The notes beneath the pieces are model-generated. The model ran no database searches. It saw only the letters and a program-made list of their open reading frames with translations, and was not told the origin of the DNA. Positions 21,833 to 34,551 of a stretch of DNA of 61,328 nucleotides are shown in pieces. The stretch is from Conidiobolus incongruus B7586. Lineage: Eukaryota > Entomophthoromycota > Entomophthoromycetes > Entomophthorales > Conidiobolaceae. Where the stretch lies: NCBI GenBank assembly GCA_000697335.1, contig JNEM01016867.1, positions 1 through 61,328 on the forward strand, read 5' to 3'. Made by a program: the position numbers and the translations under genes. Position 1 is the stretch's first letter; the number at the start of each line of letters is the position of its first letter.

Positions 21833-23332
21833 TTAGCAAGATGCTGGTAGTCTGGGAGTGAATACTAATTGATATGGAAGTGGTGATCTAACACTACCAC
21901 CACCTACGTTAGTTTCCGAGTTGATTTGAGCCCAATCAATGGGTTCAAAGTCAAAATTCTTAATCAAATTAGAGAGAATCAGGAACATTTCCATCTTAGC
22001 TAATTGCTCACCAGGGCATCTTCTCTTACCAATGCCAAATGGAATTAATTCAGACCTCATTGATAATTCCCCATTCTTCAAGAATCTAGTAGGATCAAAG
22101 TGGTAAGGATTTTCAAAGTACTCTTCATTGTGGTGGATTGCATAGACATTGGCAGCAATAAATGTATCTTTTGGAATTGCATGATCTCCAATATGGCAGT
22201 TGGATCCAGCGATGCGAAGTGTACTTCCTCCCAGTGTAGTAACACATCCCTTTCTCTGTACTTCGAGGAGGAAAGCTTGGAAATAATGTAATTTGTCACG
22301 ATCTTCCCAAGTGATTGTTTCTTTATTGAGGAGATCTAGCTCCTCGCGTACCTTTTTCAAAGTGTGAGGGTTTTCGAGTAAGAAAATAAATGCCCATCTC
22401 ATGGTTGCAGAGTTGGTTTCAGTTCCTCCCATTAGTAAGTTGGCTAAACTTGCTGCGAGTTGATCTCGGTCATAGTCTTCGTTAGCTTGCTTCAAATAGT
22501 TCATAGTATAATTGTTTGTATCACTGACTGAGATTTCATTGTTCTCCAATTGTTTGATCCAGTTGTGAATTACTTGGAATAATTGTGTGAAATGACCATC
22601 GATTTTATCTTGGATATCATTGAATCCTAGGAAGGGAATTTTTTCAAGAAAAGGGAAAGAAGTGAGCCAGGAGGCATGATTTGAGAGAGTCAAAACTGAT
22701 TTCAAATTCAATAAAAGCTGCTGGAATAAAGGATCGGACCACTCGAATTGGAAACCAAAAAGCGTATTGACCATAATATTATTGAGAGCAGGATTGATAA
22801 CAGAGATCAAGTCAACAGGGTTACCAGACTTGACATTTTCAGTGATCAATTTAATCTGGCTTAAGATCATATTCTGAGCATTTTCCCTACCGAGGATATC
22901 CTTTAAGAGTTTGACATTCAACTTCTTAACTTGATGCCAGTTTTCACCACTATTGAATGTAATTCCTTTAGATTTGAAATGTTTTTTAAAGACTTTAGGC
23001 TCGTATCGCAAATTGAATTCCTCCAAGCTGTACAATTTTTTGACAAGATTGAATTCAGAAATGACCACCATTGACTTCATTCCCATTTGAATGTTCATAA
23101 CATTTCCATATAGTTTACTCCAAACGCTCAAAGCGACATAAGGGAAATCCCCTAAGAAAGGAAGATGACCAACGATTGGAATGCGGTGATTAGGTGTTGG
23201 CAACGGGCTGGTTTCTGTGAGGTAAAGTACAGAAACAAATATTAAGATAAGAATAATAATACTTGAATAATCAAGCTTGAAGTTAGTCAATAATTCTGAC
23301 ATATTCAAGATACTTTGCTGGAACTGAATCAT
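21833..23332 (-). CDS. cytochrome P450, CYP2-like
   Basis: An uninterrupted 499-codon frame encodes a complete microsomal P450. Residues 24-38 are a hydrophobic anchor, followed by the proline-rich hinge PLPTPNHRIPIVGHLPFLGD. The I helix has GGTETNSAT at 302-310, the oxygen-activation motif; the K-helix ExxR is EVQR at 357-360; the PERF-like segment is FDPTRF near 412; and the haem loop is FGIGKRRCPGE with the thiolate ligand Cys439. The I helix with RWAF following and the haem loop look more like animal CYP2-clan enzymes than like CYP51, CYP52 or CYP53 of common fungi. The substrate is unknown. A second in-frame Met (residue 11, at 23302) is an alternative start. No biosynthetic partner genes are adjacent, so it appears to stand alone. 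Confidence 0.95.
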   Translation of the reverse strand: MIQFQQSILNMSELLTNFKLDYSSIIILILIFVSVLYLTETSPLPTPNHRIPIVGHLPFLGDFPYVALSVWSKLYGNVMNIQMGMKSMVVISEFNLVKKLYSLEEFNLRYEPKVFKKHFKSKGITFNSGENWHQVKKLNVKLLKDILGRENAQNMILSQIKLITENVKSGNPVDLISVINPALNNIMVNTLFGFQFEWSDPLFQQLLLNLKSVLTLSNHASWLTSFPFLEKIPFLGFNDIQDKIDGHFTQLFQVIHNWIKQLENNEISVSDTNNYTMNYLKQANEDYDRDQLAASLANLLMGGTETNSATMRWAFIFLLENPHTLKKVREELDLLNKETITWEDRDKLHYFQAFLLEVQRKGCVTTLGGSTLRIAGSNCHIGDHAIPKDTFIAANVYAIHHNEEYFENPYHFDPTRFLKNGELSMRSELIPFGIGKRRCPGEQLAKMEMFLILSNLIKNFDFEPIDWAQINSETNVGGGSVRSPLPYQLVFTPRLPASC

Positions 23333-26300
23333 TATTTAAAAAGAATTAAAATGTATTAATTGTTATGCTAATAAAATTTAACGATTTCTTCAATTTATAT
23401 ACAATATCGCTAAAATCATTTTGATAATTAATAATGAGAGAATATTTAATAAAAATATTCCAAGAATTTTAAATATACTTTTTTAACAGAACTAAACTAG
23501 AAAAAACTTGAAATAGATATGAGTAAATTTAATTTAAACTGAATTAAATTAGTTTCTAAAATTAATATATTTCTTTAATATAAAAGATTACGAGTTTTAC
23601 ATAATTATTCATCGGGAACTTATTTCCTAATTCAATAAAAAAGTGTAATTTACAAAATGTAAACTATTACATTGTGAAAAGTTAACAATCATTTTATACA
23701 ATTTTATCAATATGAATTGATTGAATATGGAACACTACTGAATTTTGAATTGTTTTTTAGGATTAAATAAGTTTAAAAATCAACCATATTACTTTTTATT
23801 TTTTCGATAATATATATATATATATATATATATATTCATATCAAACTTTATCAAAATTTTCCTGTTTTTATTTTTCATTAATATATATTTATTATTAATA
23901 AAATTTAGATTCAAAAGCCAAAAAAAACTTTTTGAGATTTTTGAAATTATTTGAAATTTATTAAATATTAAACTTGCAGAAAAAAATTAGAACTTATTGT
24001 TCTGATTGTTTAATTATCTATAACATATTAAGTAATTTGTATTTATAAAATCCAATTATTTATTTGGTAAATATTTATTCCTCTGAGTAAATAGTAAATA
24101 TTAATATAAATAGAAAATACTGTGAGAAGGTCACAAGTTGAAACTCAACTTACCAAGCAATTGACAATTCACTGAAATCCACTAATTTCTCACCAACAAA
24201 AAACTATATAAAATAGGTTAAATAACCGGATTATTAAAAATTTACAATAATACAATTTATAAAACTTGATTATTAAGATTATTTCTATATTTAAACTATT
24301 ATAATATTTTTTATTTTTCAATTACCCATAAGTAATTATTTTTAAATTTCACAAATTGATTTGTAACTTGTAGTTAAATAACCTATTGTTGAATATTAGA
24401 TCTGATAATTGAAAGTACAATTCACTATGGTTTTGGAATAGTAAAGTAAATTAGTTAATAATTGGTATATTTTAATAACTATTAGTTTATAAGAAATCAA
24501 ATGATTTTTTATCATACAATTTCCCAAATAACCATCCACTTAGGATTATTTTACCTGAATGCTTCGGGTAATGTATTCTCTTAACAAGTCAATTTATTGT
24601 CTAATATTTATAATAGAACTAAATACTTCTCTTTTAATACGAAATTATATCAATATTTCAAAGAGGTAAATGTGAATTAAATCAATTATCATTATTTACT
24701 ATATCGGTATGTGACGATTATCCTAATTAGTTATAAAATCAATCTAATAATGGGTAAAGGATGATTTTTATAGTTAGAATTTTTGTTAAGATTATACTAT
24801 TATTAGACATTACTGCTTAGAAAACTTGCATTTTTTACGCTTTAATATATATTTTCAACTTAAAAAATAATCTTATTATTTGCAATGGTACATATCAATC
24901 ACTTATATAATCAATAACTCCTTTCTTTTTATATGGTTTGATTTAAATATCATTAAAAATTAATGATGGGCGCTTCAATTATAAGATATACTATAACTCA
25001 CTTAAATGTCGATTTAAGGAATAATTTAATGATGTAATAATAAACCATATTAATATTCTCGATTGAAGTTAATTACAAATTCTAAGTTTATTGCTTTATC
25101 ATTGTTATCATATTCAATTTAACAATTACTATAACTATTCAAATTTCAAAAAACATCTATAATTTAGTGTACTATTTTAATTCATAATAGTTATATATTT
25201 GTAAAAAAAATTATTTTTATATTAAAATAGCTTAAATTCAATGATTATATTAATTTCTATTAATATACTTAAAATTGAATATTTTATAAAATTTTAACAA
25301 ATAATTAATAACTTTGTTTAAAATATTATTTTTATAATTTAATTTTTTTTTAAAATTTATTTAAAAGTTAATATTTTAATATTAAATAATACTATATTAA
25401 AATAAATAATCACTATACCAGAGAGAATATTTAATAATAATTTTATAGTTTTTAATATATCTAGTTATTTAAATTTATTGACAAATTAAGATAGAACTAA
25501 TTGGAACATTAATGTTAATAATTATTGAGTAGTTTAAATAATCATAATATAAATCCGATTTTAAATTATATATACCAAAATTTTTTATAATAATAAAATT
25601 ATTAATGATTTCATTTACTAATTAGTATAGTATATATAATTAAATTACAATTTTATCATTATTCATTTTTAATAAAAATTAATAGTAAAATTTCAAATTT
25701 GACTTATAATTATAGTATATGATTATTACTTTGATCAAATTAAACTGTCTAGAAATATTTTTTTTAAAAAATCTTTAACTATATTCAATATAAATATTCA
25801 AAAATATAAATTAATTGACTTTAATATGTTAAAAATAATTTATAATCTATTAAAATTTTAATATTAATTCAATAAATTTTATATAATAAATTCTAAATAA
25901 AATATTTTAAAAATTAATCCAATTTGAAAAAAAAATATGCAAATAAAGGATATCACTTAACGTTAATATTAATATTGATCTATAAATTTACTGATAGATA
26001 ATAATCATAATATAATATATCGGGATTAATAAAAATGATATGATTTGAATTAAAATTAAATTAGTAGTTTTTTTACATTGACTTTCAAGATATTAGTAAT
26101 AAAATTTAATTATGTATAAAGAACAAAAATATGATTGAAAATTATAGTTAATTATAATCAATTCCGAAATTACAAGTTTATTTAAAAATAATAAAATATA
26201 TATATTACATTTTCAATTTTACATACTTGAATAAATTGATGAAAAAAATATTGATATAAATAACATTTATTATTTTACAGTTATATTAAATTTATATTTA

Positions 26301-26689
26301 CTATATTTAATAAATCTTTAAAATATATATATATATATATAATAAAAGAAGTTTAATTAACAAATATTTTAAAAATCTAAGTATAAAATTATAACCCCTA
26401 TATATTGAAATTGGAATAATAAATTATTTGTGAATTATTTGTAATATAAATATAATTTCAGTTTTTAGTTAATATATTGAATAAAGAATAAATATGATGA
26501 AATATTAATTAAATATATACAATAATAAAGATATTCATTCAAATAAAGTTCAAAGTTAATAAATTCAATGAGTTAATATAACCATTGATTGGTTAATTTT
26601 ATAAGAGAATTATATACGAAAAATTGATTGAATATATTGATATAATATAAAATTAAAATTCATTAATAAATTGAAAAAAAATAAACTGA
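23333..26689. other. long AT-rich stretch
   Basis: About 3.4 kb with no coding-like frame. Contains a (TA)12 run at about 23811-23834. I see nothing else in it. Confidence 0.7.
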
Positions 26690-26761
26690 GGGCTCGACTG
26701 GGAATCGAACCCAGGACCTCTCCCACCCTAAGGGAGAATTATACCACTAAACCATCGAGCC
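26690..26761 (-). tRNA. tRNA-Pro(AGG)
   Basis: Read on the minus strand: acceptor GGCTCGA/TCGAGCC, D arm with TTTAGTGGTATAA, anticodon stem CTCCC/GGGAG and loop TTAGGGT with anticodon AGG, T arm CTGGG-TTCGATT-CCCAG, discriminator C as in yeast tRNA-Pro. No intron. A T8 run downstream serves as terminator. Confidence 0.94.
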
Positions 26762-27688
26762 TTACAAAGGTGATTTGTTGTATTATCATGATTCAAAAAA
26801 TAACTTATTTAAACTATAATTATTAATATCATAATATACTTAAAATTTTTTTTCAATATTTGTGGTAAAGATTTGATTATTACTATACTTCATCATTCCT
26901 TTATTTTATTATAATCCTTACAAATATTACTTTTAATTCTCTAATTAATATAAATAATATATATTTATTTATTAAAATTTGTATGATGAATTTTTTGATA
27001 TAATTAATCAAATAAGATTAGTTAAATTAAAATAGTTGAAATTTAATAAATCAAATTATTTTTATTATTTACATAAAATTTAGAAAAAATTATAATATAT
27101 ATAATTTTATTATTATTCAATAAAAACTCTAAAGACAAATTAATTAAATTAATAAATAAGTTAATAATAATTTTATAACCATTAATAATAAGGATTAATG
27201 GCAATAAATTCTAGTTCTAATTGATATCTTCTTTTACCTTATTATATATTATAAAAATTTTCATTTTTATAATACTTTTCAAATAATTAAAAAAAATATA
27301 AATTTAAATATAAATATATAAATATAACTTTAAGAAATATTAATATTACTAATTAAAATGAAAATTTAACAAAAATATTAATATATAATTAAAGATGAGT
27401 ATTTTTATTATAATAAATGACCATTAAATTAATTATTCTATTTAATTTACTAATATCAATTTTTAAAATTTGTATAAATATAAAAAAAATAAAAAAATAG
27501 AGAAAAATATAAAATTTGAATAATCAAATAATATTAAAGGTTAAAATTGATGAGAAATATGGATATAAATAATGAGATGATTGCAAGAAGAAACTAGTTA
27601 AAGAATAGATAAAAGTTGATGAAAAATTAAAATCAAATATTTAATAGAAAAAAGAATTTCATGAAATGTATCCAAAGTTCATTAGCAA
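26762..27688. other. AT-rich spacer between tRNA-Pro and tRNA-Asp
   Basis: Nothing recognisable on either strand. Confidence 0.7.
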
Positions 27689-27760
27689 TCTTCGATAGTA
27701 TAGTGGTGAGTATACCCGCCTGTCACGCGGGTGACCTGGGTTCAATTCCCAGTCGGAGAG
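27689..27760 (+). tRNA. tRNA-Asp(GTC)
   Basis: Acceptor TCTTCGA/TCGGAGA with one T-G pair, D arm TAGTATAGTGGTGAGTAT, anticodon stem CCCGC/GCGGG with loop CTGTCAC (anticodon GTC), T arm CTGGG-TTCAATT-CCCAG, discriminator G as expected for Asp. T-rich sequence follows. Confidence 0.95.
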
Positions 27761-28056
27761 TATTTATTTTTTCCAATTATTTAATTACTATCCATTCCCT
27801 TTGTTTATTCGTTTTAATCTTTTTACAACTCATTTATCCTTTGTGTATAATTAATCACTATATACATATAATTTTTTTATTAAATATATTTGAAATAATT
27901 TATTATCAATATTATAACAACTTACAACAATCTTACTCCTCTCCCATAATTTTTAATAATCAAATTCAAATTAATAAATTAATACAATTCATTGAACTTT
28001 ATTAAATAAAATTGATAAAATATTTAAAATTATATTTTTAATTAAATATTTATAAA

Positions 28057-29074
28057 ATGGTAATTTTTAATTTATTATAACTATTTTCAAATATAATTAA
28101 TTTAATTATTATTTTTTTAATTTAGTCAAGATTAGAATTAATTAATTTAGAAGGTTTTTCAATATTAAAATTCATCAATAAATTTAATCGTAACAAATTT
28201 TTAGGGTTACGTGTGGACGGTCGCAGACCCAACGAACTCCGCAAATTAAACACATCCCTCGGTATTTTATCGGAAGCCGACGGTTCCGCATACTTAGAAA
28301 TGGGTAATACCAAAGTACTTGCAACAGTTTATGGTCCCAGAGATCCTCGCAATAGAGGATTGGGAGTTTTGGAGCAAGCGAGCATTTTCGTGGATATTAC
28401 CATGTCTCCATTCAGTACAAATGAACATAAGAAACGCGCCAAGAACGATAAGAGACTCGTGGAGATGGCTACTGCCGTCAGACAGACTTTTGAACCTGTG
28501 GTATTGCCCCATATGAATACGAGATCGGCAATTAATATTTATTTGCAGATTTTGCAGCATGATGGAGGTTGGTGAAATCCATAAACTTTTACAATTTTGA
28601 TTTTAATACATTGGTTAGGTCTCTTGCAAGCTTGTATCAATGTTACGACATTGGCACTCATTCATGCTGGTGTCCCTATGACGGATTATGTCATTTGTAC
28701 TTCTTTAGGTCTTGTTGATAAAACTCCCATCTTAGGTACTTTCAACCATTGTTTAACTATCATTCACACACTAATTCCTGTATGATAGATGTCAACTACA
28801 CTGAAGAATCTTCAGGCCAAACACCCGATGTCACCGTTGCTATTACGCCCACCAACGGCAACATCGCCCTTCTACTAGTAATTGATTTAATCTATATTTC
28901 ATTTAATTAATGCTAATTTATTCCCAATAGATCGAAGACAAACTCCACACAGGGGATTTCCAACAGCTAATCGAATTGGGCGTGAGTGGATGCCACCAAA
29001 TTAAAGATATGTTAGTCGAAACAGTCACCAATTTTACGGAAGAATTAGTCAATAAGTATCAGCCCAACTCCTAA
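28057..29074 (+). CDS. RRP41: exosome complex subunit RRP41 (Ski6)
   Basis: Six exons (28057-28059, 28126-28153, 28205-28567, 28619-28735, 28789-28877, 28931-29074) encode 247 residues; yeast Ski6 has 246. RRP41 is one of six RNase PH-like ring subunits of the RNA exosome, which performs 3'-to-5' RNA decay and rRNA processing in nucleus and cytoplasm. In most eukaryotes the ring is catalytically inert. The N-terminus assembles as MSRLELINLEGLRVDGRRPN across three exons, matching the family's start exactly. Other landmarks are LGILSEADGSAYLEMGNTK, YGPRDPRNR, the QILQHDGG junction, INVTTLALIHAGVPMTDYV and the C-terminal TPTNGNIALL. The first coding exon is only the ATG, with GTAATT immediately after it. 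All five introns are 51-66 nt. Confidence 0.95.
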
Positions 29075-30627
29075 TTATACCCATTGAATTTGTGTATATC
29101 CAAAATGAATTCCGATATGCTTTTTACAATTGTTAATTATTTAGAGTAATTAAAATTATTTTAATTGTGAATTATTGGTTAACCATTTTCTTCACAAATA
29201 ATTAAAAAACTATGAAAATACCTTTTTGATATCCAATATGAATAGATAACATATTATAATGAATTAATTTATTTTAGACTACCATTTATTCCAAAAAGTA
29301 TAAAATAGAGTTAATATCTAAAATAAAAATTGATTCATTTCGCAATCTGATATTATCAATTAATTTTCATTAACTTCCATCCATTTCACTATAATATAGC
29401 ACAACCCTTTAAAATCAAACTTGATATTGATATAACCTTGTGTTCTCCTCCAATTTTAATTTATTTGATACTGTATTCAACTATTCTCAATATTAGTTCC
29501 CTACTACCGCATACTTGTTTCAAATTTTTGTGAATTTTTGTAGTAATGATTCACAAGTATAATACTTTTATAAAGCATAATTGTTAGAAAATGGAAATTA
29601 TCAGAAATGATAATTTAAATTTATTGATAATATATTGTTTAAGGGATTGATATAGGATATAGAATTCTATATGATTTTAAGGAGGGTTTTTAAATTAAAC
29701 TTATATTTAAATAATATAATAAGATTATTTTTTAAAATGGTTTTATAATAGATTTGTAATTATAATAAACTGAATTCAAAAATTTTCAAATTTATTGAAT
29801 TTAAATATTATTGCTAACATTTTATTTAATATCATTATGTTATAATTTATTATAGACTAATTATTAGTAATTCTATAATATGATAATTTTGAATATATCC
29901 AAATGATCTATTATTACATTGATAATAATACAGTATGAAAGTATTTAGAAATTTTCCTTCGATTTATTTACAATCATTTTAAGAGTATATTTATAAGTTG
30001 ATTTATATCAAATGAGTAATTAATATAACACATATGTCGGTTGTCTAAAGTTTCATGAGATTATGAATTCATTGGGACCATTATCAATATAATTTTGAAT
30101 AAATTAAGTGAAATTAAAATATAATTACAATCAAACTGATTGTTATAATTATTAATATTAAATCCAAATATCTAATATATATTTTAATATTTTAAAAAAA
30201 TTGGTTAAGATTATCTAATTAAACATTGCCTTTGGAATTGTTAATATATATTGATAATTTTATTATTCTTTTTTGTTTTAACTATATTTAATATTTTCTT
30301 CATCAAGTTTAACCAGTTAAATTAATATGTAGTTTATATATAACATAAAAATGATATTCAAATTTTATCTATAGTTAAAAAATTAAAAAAATTTAGTTCA
30401 AAATATTTATTTGAAAAATTGAATATTAATACTAGGAAAATAAAATTATTCAATCGATTATAAAATAAGTTGAATTTGTAAGTGAATGTTAAATATAAAA
30501 ATAGCCTCATAAATGAAGTATGTGATAATTAAGAAATAGTAGAATAGCATATGATTGGATATATAAAACTAGAAAATTAGAAAAAAATATAATTTTGAAA
30601 AAAAACTAAGGATTAAGAATACCAAAG
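29075..30627. other. gene-free AT-rich stretch
   Basis: About 1.5 kb. No coding-like frame, RNA gene or repeat is visible. Confidence 0.7.
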
Positions 30628-30700
30628 TGCCTTCTACCAGAATCGAACTGGTGACCTTCCGCTTACTAGGCGGACGCTCTGCCAACTGAGCCAAGAAGGC
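30628..30700 (-). tRNA. tRNA-Thr(AGT)
   Basis: Read on the minus strand: acceptor GCCTTCT/AGAAGGC, D arm GGCTCAGTTGGCAGAGC, anticodon stem TCCGC/GCGGA with loop CTAGTAA (anticodon AGT), T arm ACCAG-TTCGATT-CTGGT, discriminator A. No T4 run lies directly after it; the nearest T-rich sequence is some 30 bp downstream. Confidence 0.94.
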
Positions 30701-31947
30701 ATATTCTTTATTCATATTTTAATATAATTGTTATATCAAATACTGTTTTATTAATTTTCTATTGTTTTTCAAAATTTATTTTTACCTTTTTTAATCATTA
30801 TCTTTATATTTTAATTAGATTGATCTTTTTCGAAAATATTTCCTTACATTTAGTTCTTTATACTCTATGAATTATCATATCTCATTTACATTTCATCCAA
30901 CTTTATCTATATCATATTAATTCATTTTAAAAACTTATAATTTTGCTTATATTGCTTATACTATTAAATTTAATCTTACAATAATACAATTTATTTATCT
31001 AAATCACCCTATGAATAAAATAATAATTTTGCATTTATTTTGATTATATATTAATTATATTATTCATTATAGTGATCAATAAATGAAATTTTCGAATTAA
31101 TTTATAATTTTTATAACTCTTTTAAACTTTAAATATAAAGATATTTTTTAAATTAAACAAAAGTAGCTTTCTAAAATATTTTTATTATTTCAAATTTACC
31201 AATTTTCATTAACCAATAATATATTAATTTGAAATATAATTGATTTTTTATTTATAGAGAATTTGGGAATTTTAAAATTATATAATTTTTCTTGGATAAA
31301 TTTTATCAACTTTAATGGAACAAAATAACAACTAAATGATTCTAATCATTCTGACAAATTAAAGTTTTAATATACTAACAAAATTCAAAATAAATTCTAT
31401 ATCTCTGAAAATTGATACTTCAGTTCAACTCTTAATTGGCGTAAAATAACATAGAATAACTAATTTTTTTCAAAGGATTTGACAATTGCTTATTATGTTA
31501 AAAATAATATGATATTTTTAAATATATATCCTTTCCAAAAACTAATTAATTTTCAATATTTTCTAATTGTGAAATCTTACGCATAATTTGATAATTGAAC
31601 AACAAAATTGATAGGCTATTAATACTCCAATCTATTCAAGAAAACTACGATATTTGATCAATCTAACTACAAAATACAATCATATTTCGTTATAATAATA
31701 GAGTTATTACAGAACTACCAGTCTTTTGATAGGTAGTTTCAAATTCATTAACTCAAAATCCATTGACGTAATTGGAACGAATTTAACCAATCATTGAGAA
31801 TTTCAGGATTGTTTATTTATATGGACACTTTCATTTAACTTTACAATGTTCCTCAATTAACTTTGTTCTATTATTAAAATAATATACTTTAAAATTATCA
31901 GTTATTCTTGAAATTAATAAAACATATATTATAAATTAATAAAAAAA
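30701..31947. other. AT-rich stretch, PhoD-like gene upstream region
   Basis: No gene seen. The CCAAT box near its end is listed separately. Confidence 0.65.
31787..31793 (+). promoter_or_regulatory. CCAAT box (CCAATCA) upstream of the PhoD-like gene
   Basis: ACCAATCATT, 155 bp before the ATG; the same ten bases occur 200 bp before the SVIP-like gene at 43131. Possible HAP/NF-Y site; the match could be chance. Confidence 0.35.
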
Positions 31948-33834
31948 ATGTCTGGTATACCTTTTCCAAATCCTAATGACTATTCATACTCCGGGGGAGG
32001 AAGTGATAGAGGGAGAGGTAATCAACCTCAACATATTCCATTTCCATTACCAAATCAATTTAGCAATTCGCCAGGTAACAGTAATCCCCCAAGCTTTCCC
32101 AATACTCCAACGTATCCGAATTCCAATACGTATACGGATACGAGTAGTAATTACAACTCGCCCCAACCTACCACTCCCACGAGTTCCAGTTACCGCTTTG
32201 TCGGACCAATGATACGCTATAATAATACCGATTTACAGAGGAGGATTTACTATGCTAGTATTTTGGTAGTGACGTTGAATACCACCGCAAAAGACAATCC
32301 CCCTCAAATTACGTTGGTGGACGGGGGCCAGAGTCACAATATTCAGGGGGAGTTGATCGATGAGTACAAGGGTAACGGATTCTGGCGCTACAATCTGTCG
32401 ATTCCCATAAGTCCAGACGAGAAGTTCTTCGAGTACAATGTGAATAATGGCCCCATGTTTAGGGTGTATATGGCGGGGTATAATCAGAGGTGGAGATGGT
32501 TGTTCCACAGTTGTAATGGATTCTCCAACGATGTGACACCTGAGAAGCAGGAGAAGATGGGTGGGGCCGATGTGCTTTGGAATGATGTGTTCACCCTTCA
32601 TCAGAAACAACCTTACCACGCTCAAATCGGTGGCGGCGACCAATTATACTGCGATGATGTGTTCTTAACCCATGCTTTGAGGGGATGGTTGGGCATTGTT
32701 AGTCACAAAGATCGTGACAAGGCAGTGTTCACCGAAACTGTAGCGGACGAAGTGAGCGACTTCTATTTTCAAAACTATGTCAAATGCTTCAGTCGCGGTA
32801 CTTTCGCCAAAGCTTTAGCCCAAATTCCTTACAGCTTCGTTACCGATGATCACGATATTTTCGATGGTTACGGCTCTTACCCTGATCGTTTACAGACTAG
32901 TCCCTACTTCCAGGGTATTGGTACCATTGCACTTCGCTTCTTCCTCTTGTTCCAACATCATACTACATTCCAAAGAGCTCGTATTGATAACTATATTGGG
33001 GTGAAGAGTTACAGTTGGTTTAAGAATTTTGGAGCTACGACTGCTATTGTCGGATTTGATAATCGATCTGAGCGTTCAATCAATCAGACTCTTTCTTATG
33101 AGTCTTACGATATGGTATTTAATGTGATTGAAAGGGAGTTGCCTCCAACATGTAAGCATTTGATGGTGATTCTAGGTATTCCAATCTGCTACCCACGTTT
33201 CGCAGTAGTCGAATCTGCAATGCAGCAATGGCAAAATATCCAACACTCCCTATCCTTCCACAAACTGTTCGGCAAAACTGGAGCTATGGAGCAAATCCTG
33301 AATCAATTTGGCCAGCCGGAATTACTTGATGATTTACTTGATCACTGGACAGCTGCACCCCGCATGAACGAACGCAGCCAACTGATCTGGCGTCTGCAAC
33401 ACTTAGCTCGCAATCGCAGCATCCGTATTTCGTTCCTATCTGGGGACGTTCACTGCTGTGGAGCTGGCACCTTCCACAGTACAAAATTTGTCAGCCCTCC
33501 TAACGATTTCCGCTACATGTGTCAAATCGTATCCTCAGCGATCGTCAACGCACCTCCCCCTAATATCGTGACGGACGCTTTACACCAAACGGCAATCACC
33601 TATAACCTCGATGACTATACCTCTGAGGACATGATCCAACTATTCCAGAATGATGTTGATGGTACTAAACTCAACAATCAAAAATTATTGCCAAGAAGAA
33701 ATTATTGTAGTGTAATGGAAGATCCCGTTAATAATAATGTGATGTTTACTCTCAGGGTTGAGAATTTACACAAAGATGGTACCGTACCCTATATGGTTAC
33801 TGTACCAGCTTTGGTTAATATTGTACAGCAGTAG
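31948..33834 (+). CDS. PhoD-like phosphatase family protein
   Basis: A single 628-codon exon. Residues 1-85 are a low-complexity Asn/Pro/Ser/Gly-rich leader, probably disordered, with no signal peptide, so the protein is likely intracellular. Residues 86-190 form a beta-rich region and 225-510 the metallophosphatase-like core of the fungal PhoD-like family. Metal-site motifs are visible: GGGDQLYCDD at 228-237, TDDHDIFDGYG at 299-309 and SGDVHCCGAG at 498-507. These correspond to the D-x-Q, D-D-H-D and GDVH elements of PhoD. PhoD enzymes are calcium/iron phosphodiesterases or phosphatases; the intracellular fungal branch has no agreed substrate. The gene stands alone, convergent with the membrane protein gene at 34552. 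Confidence 0.92.
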   Translation: MSGIPFPNPNDYSYSGGGSDRGRGNQPQHIPFPLPNQFSNSPGNSNPPSFPNTPTYPNSNTYTDTSSNYNSPQPTTPTSSSYRFVGPMIRYNNTDLQRRIYYASILVVTLNTTAKDNPPQITLVDGGQSHNIQGELIDEYKGNGFWRYNLSIPISPDEKFFEYNVNNGPMFRVYMAGYNQRWRWLFHSCNGFSNDVTPEKQEKMGGADVLWNDVFTLHQKQPYHAQIGGGDQLYCDDVFLTHALRGWLGIVSHKDRDKAVFTETVADEVSDFYFQNYVKCFSRGTFAKALAQIPYSFVTDDHDIFDGYGSYPDRLQTSPYFQGIGTIALRFFLLFQHHTTFQRARIDNYIGVKSYSWFKNFGATTAIVGFDNRSERSINQTLSYESYDMVFNVIERELPPTCKHLMVILGIPICYPRFAVVESAMQQWQNIQHSLSFHKLFGKTGAMEQILNQFGQPELLDDLLDHWTAAPRMNERSQLIWRLQHLARNRSIRISFLSGDVHCCGAGTFHSTKFVSPPNDFRYMCQIVSSAIVNAPPPNIVTDALHQTAITYNLDDYTSEDMIQLFQNDVDGTKLNNQKLLPRRNYCSVMEDPVNNNVMFTLRVENLHKDGTVPYMVTVPALVNIVQQ

Positions 33835-34551
33835 TAAGGATTTGAGGAATTGATTATATTAATATATAAATCTATATAATTATAAAGTTATAAATTGTAT
33901 TCGGCGATATATATATATATATTAAATTTTTTATAAAATTAATTTCAATTAATTAATCATCTTTTTTTCAATATTAATTTTCTATAAACAAAATTGAATA
34001 TTTACTCAATAATTTAACTAATTTTTACTATTTTTATTCTTAAACTCCAATTTATAATATCAAATCCGATCTTGACAAATTTCATATAAAAAAATTAAAC
34101 TATCACTGATTAATTATGGATAATCATTTGTTTAAATAAAACTTTGAAAAATTCAAATTTAATAAAAATGAAATAATAGTTTTCAAATATTTCATTAAGT
34201 TAGACCAATGGTATTCAAGTTAACAGATAATTTTTTAATATTTGATCTTACATTTAATTATTAAGATAGGAAATTGAAATTATATTAATTTCAGGATTTT
34301 TATAGGTTTGATATATATATAATTAAACAAAATAGATAAATGTAATATTATCATATATTAGAGAAATAAATCACTTGAAAAATTGTGCAATTTATTAATC
34401 AACCAACGATAATTAATTCTGAAAACTAAAAATTAATCAAATTCTCATAAGATAATTAAAATTTTCAAATATTCTCATAATCTTAATATAAAATAATTGT
34501 GAGAATAATTAATTTGGTTAAATAATGTTATGAATAATATTTATTTATTAC
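33835..34551. other. AT-rich 3' intergenic stretch
   Basis: Lies between two convergent genes; nothing recognisable. Confidence 0.7.

Noticed and set aside
27661-28005. 114-codon plus-strand frame
   Set aside because: It runs through the tRNA-Asp gene and AT-rich DNA; a shadow.
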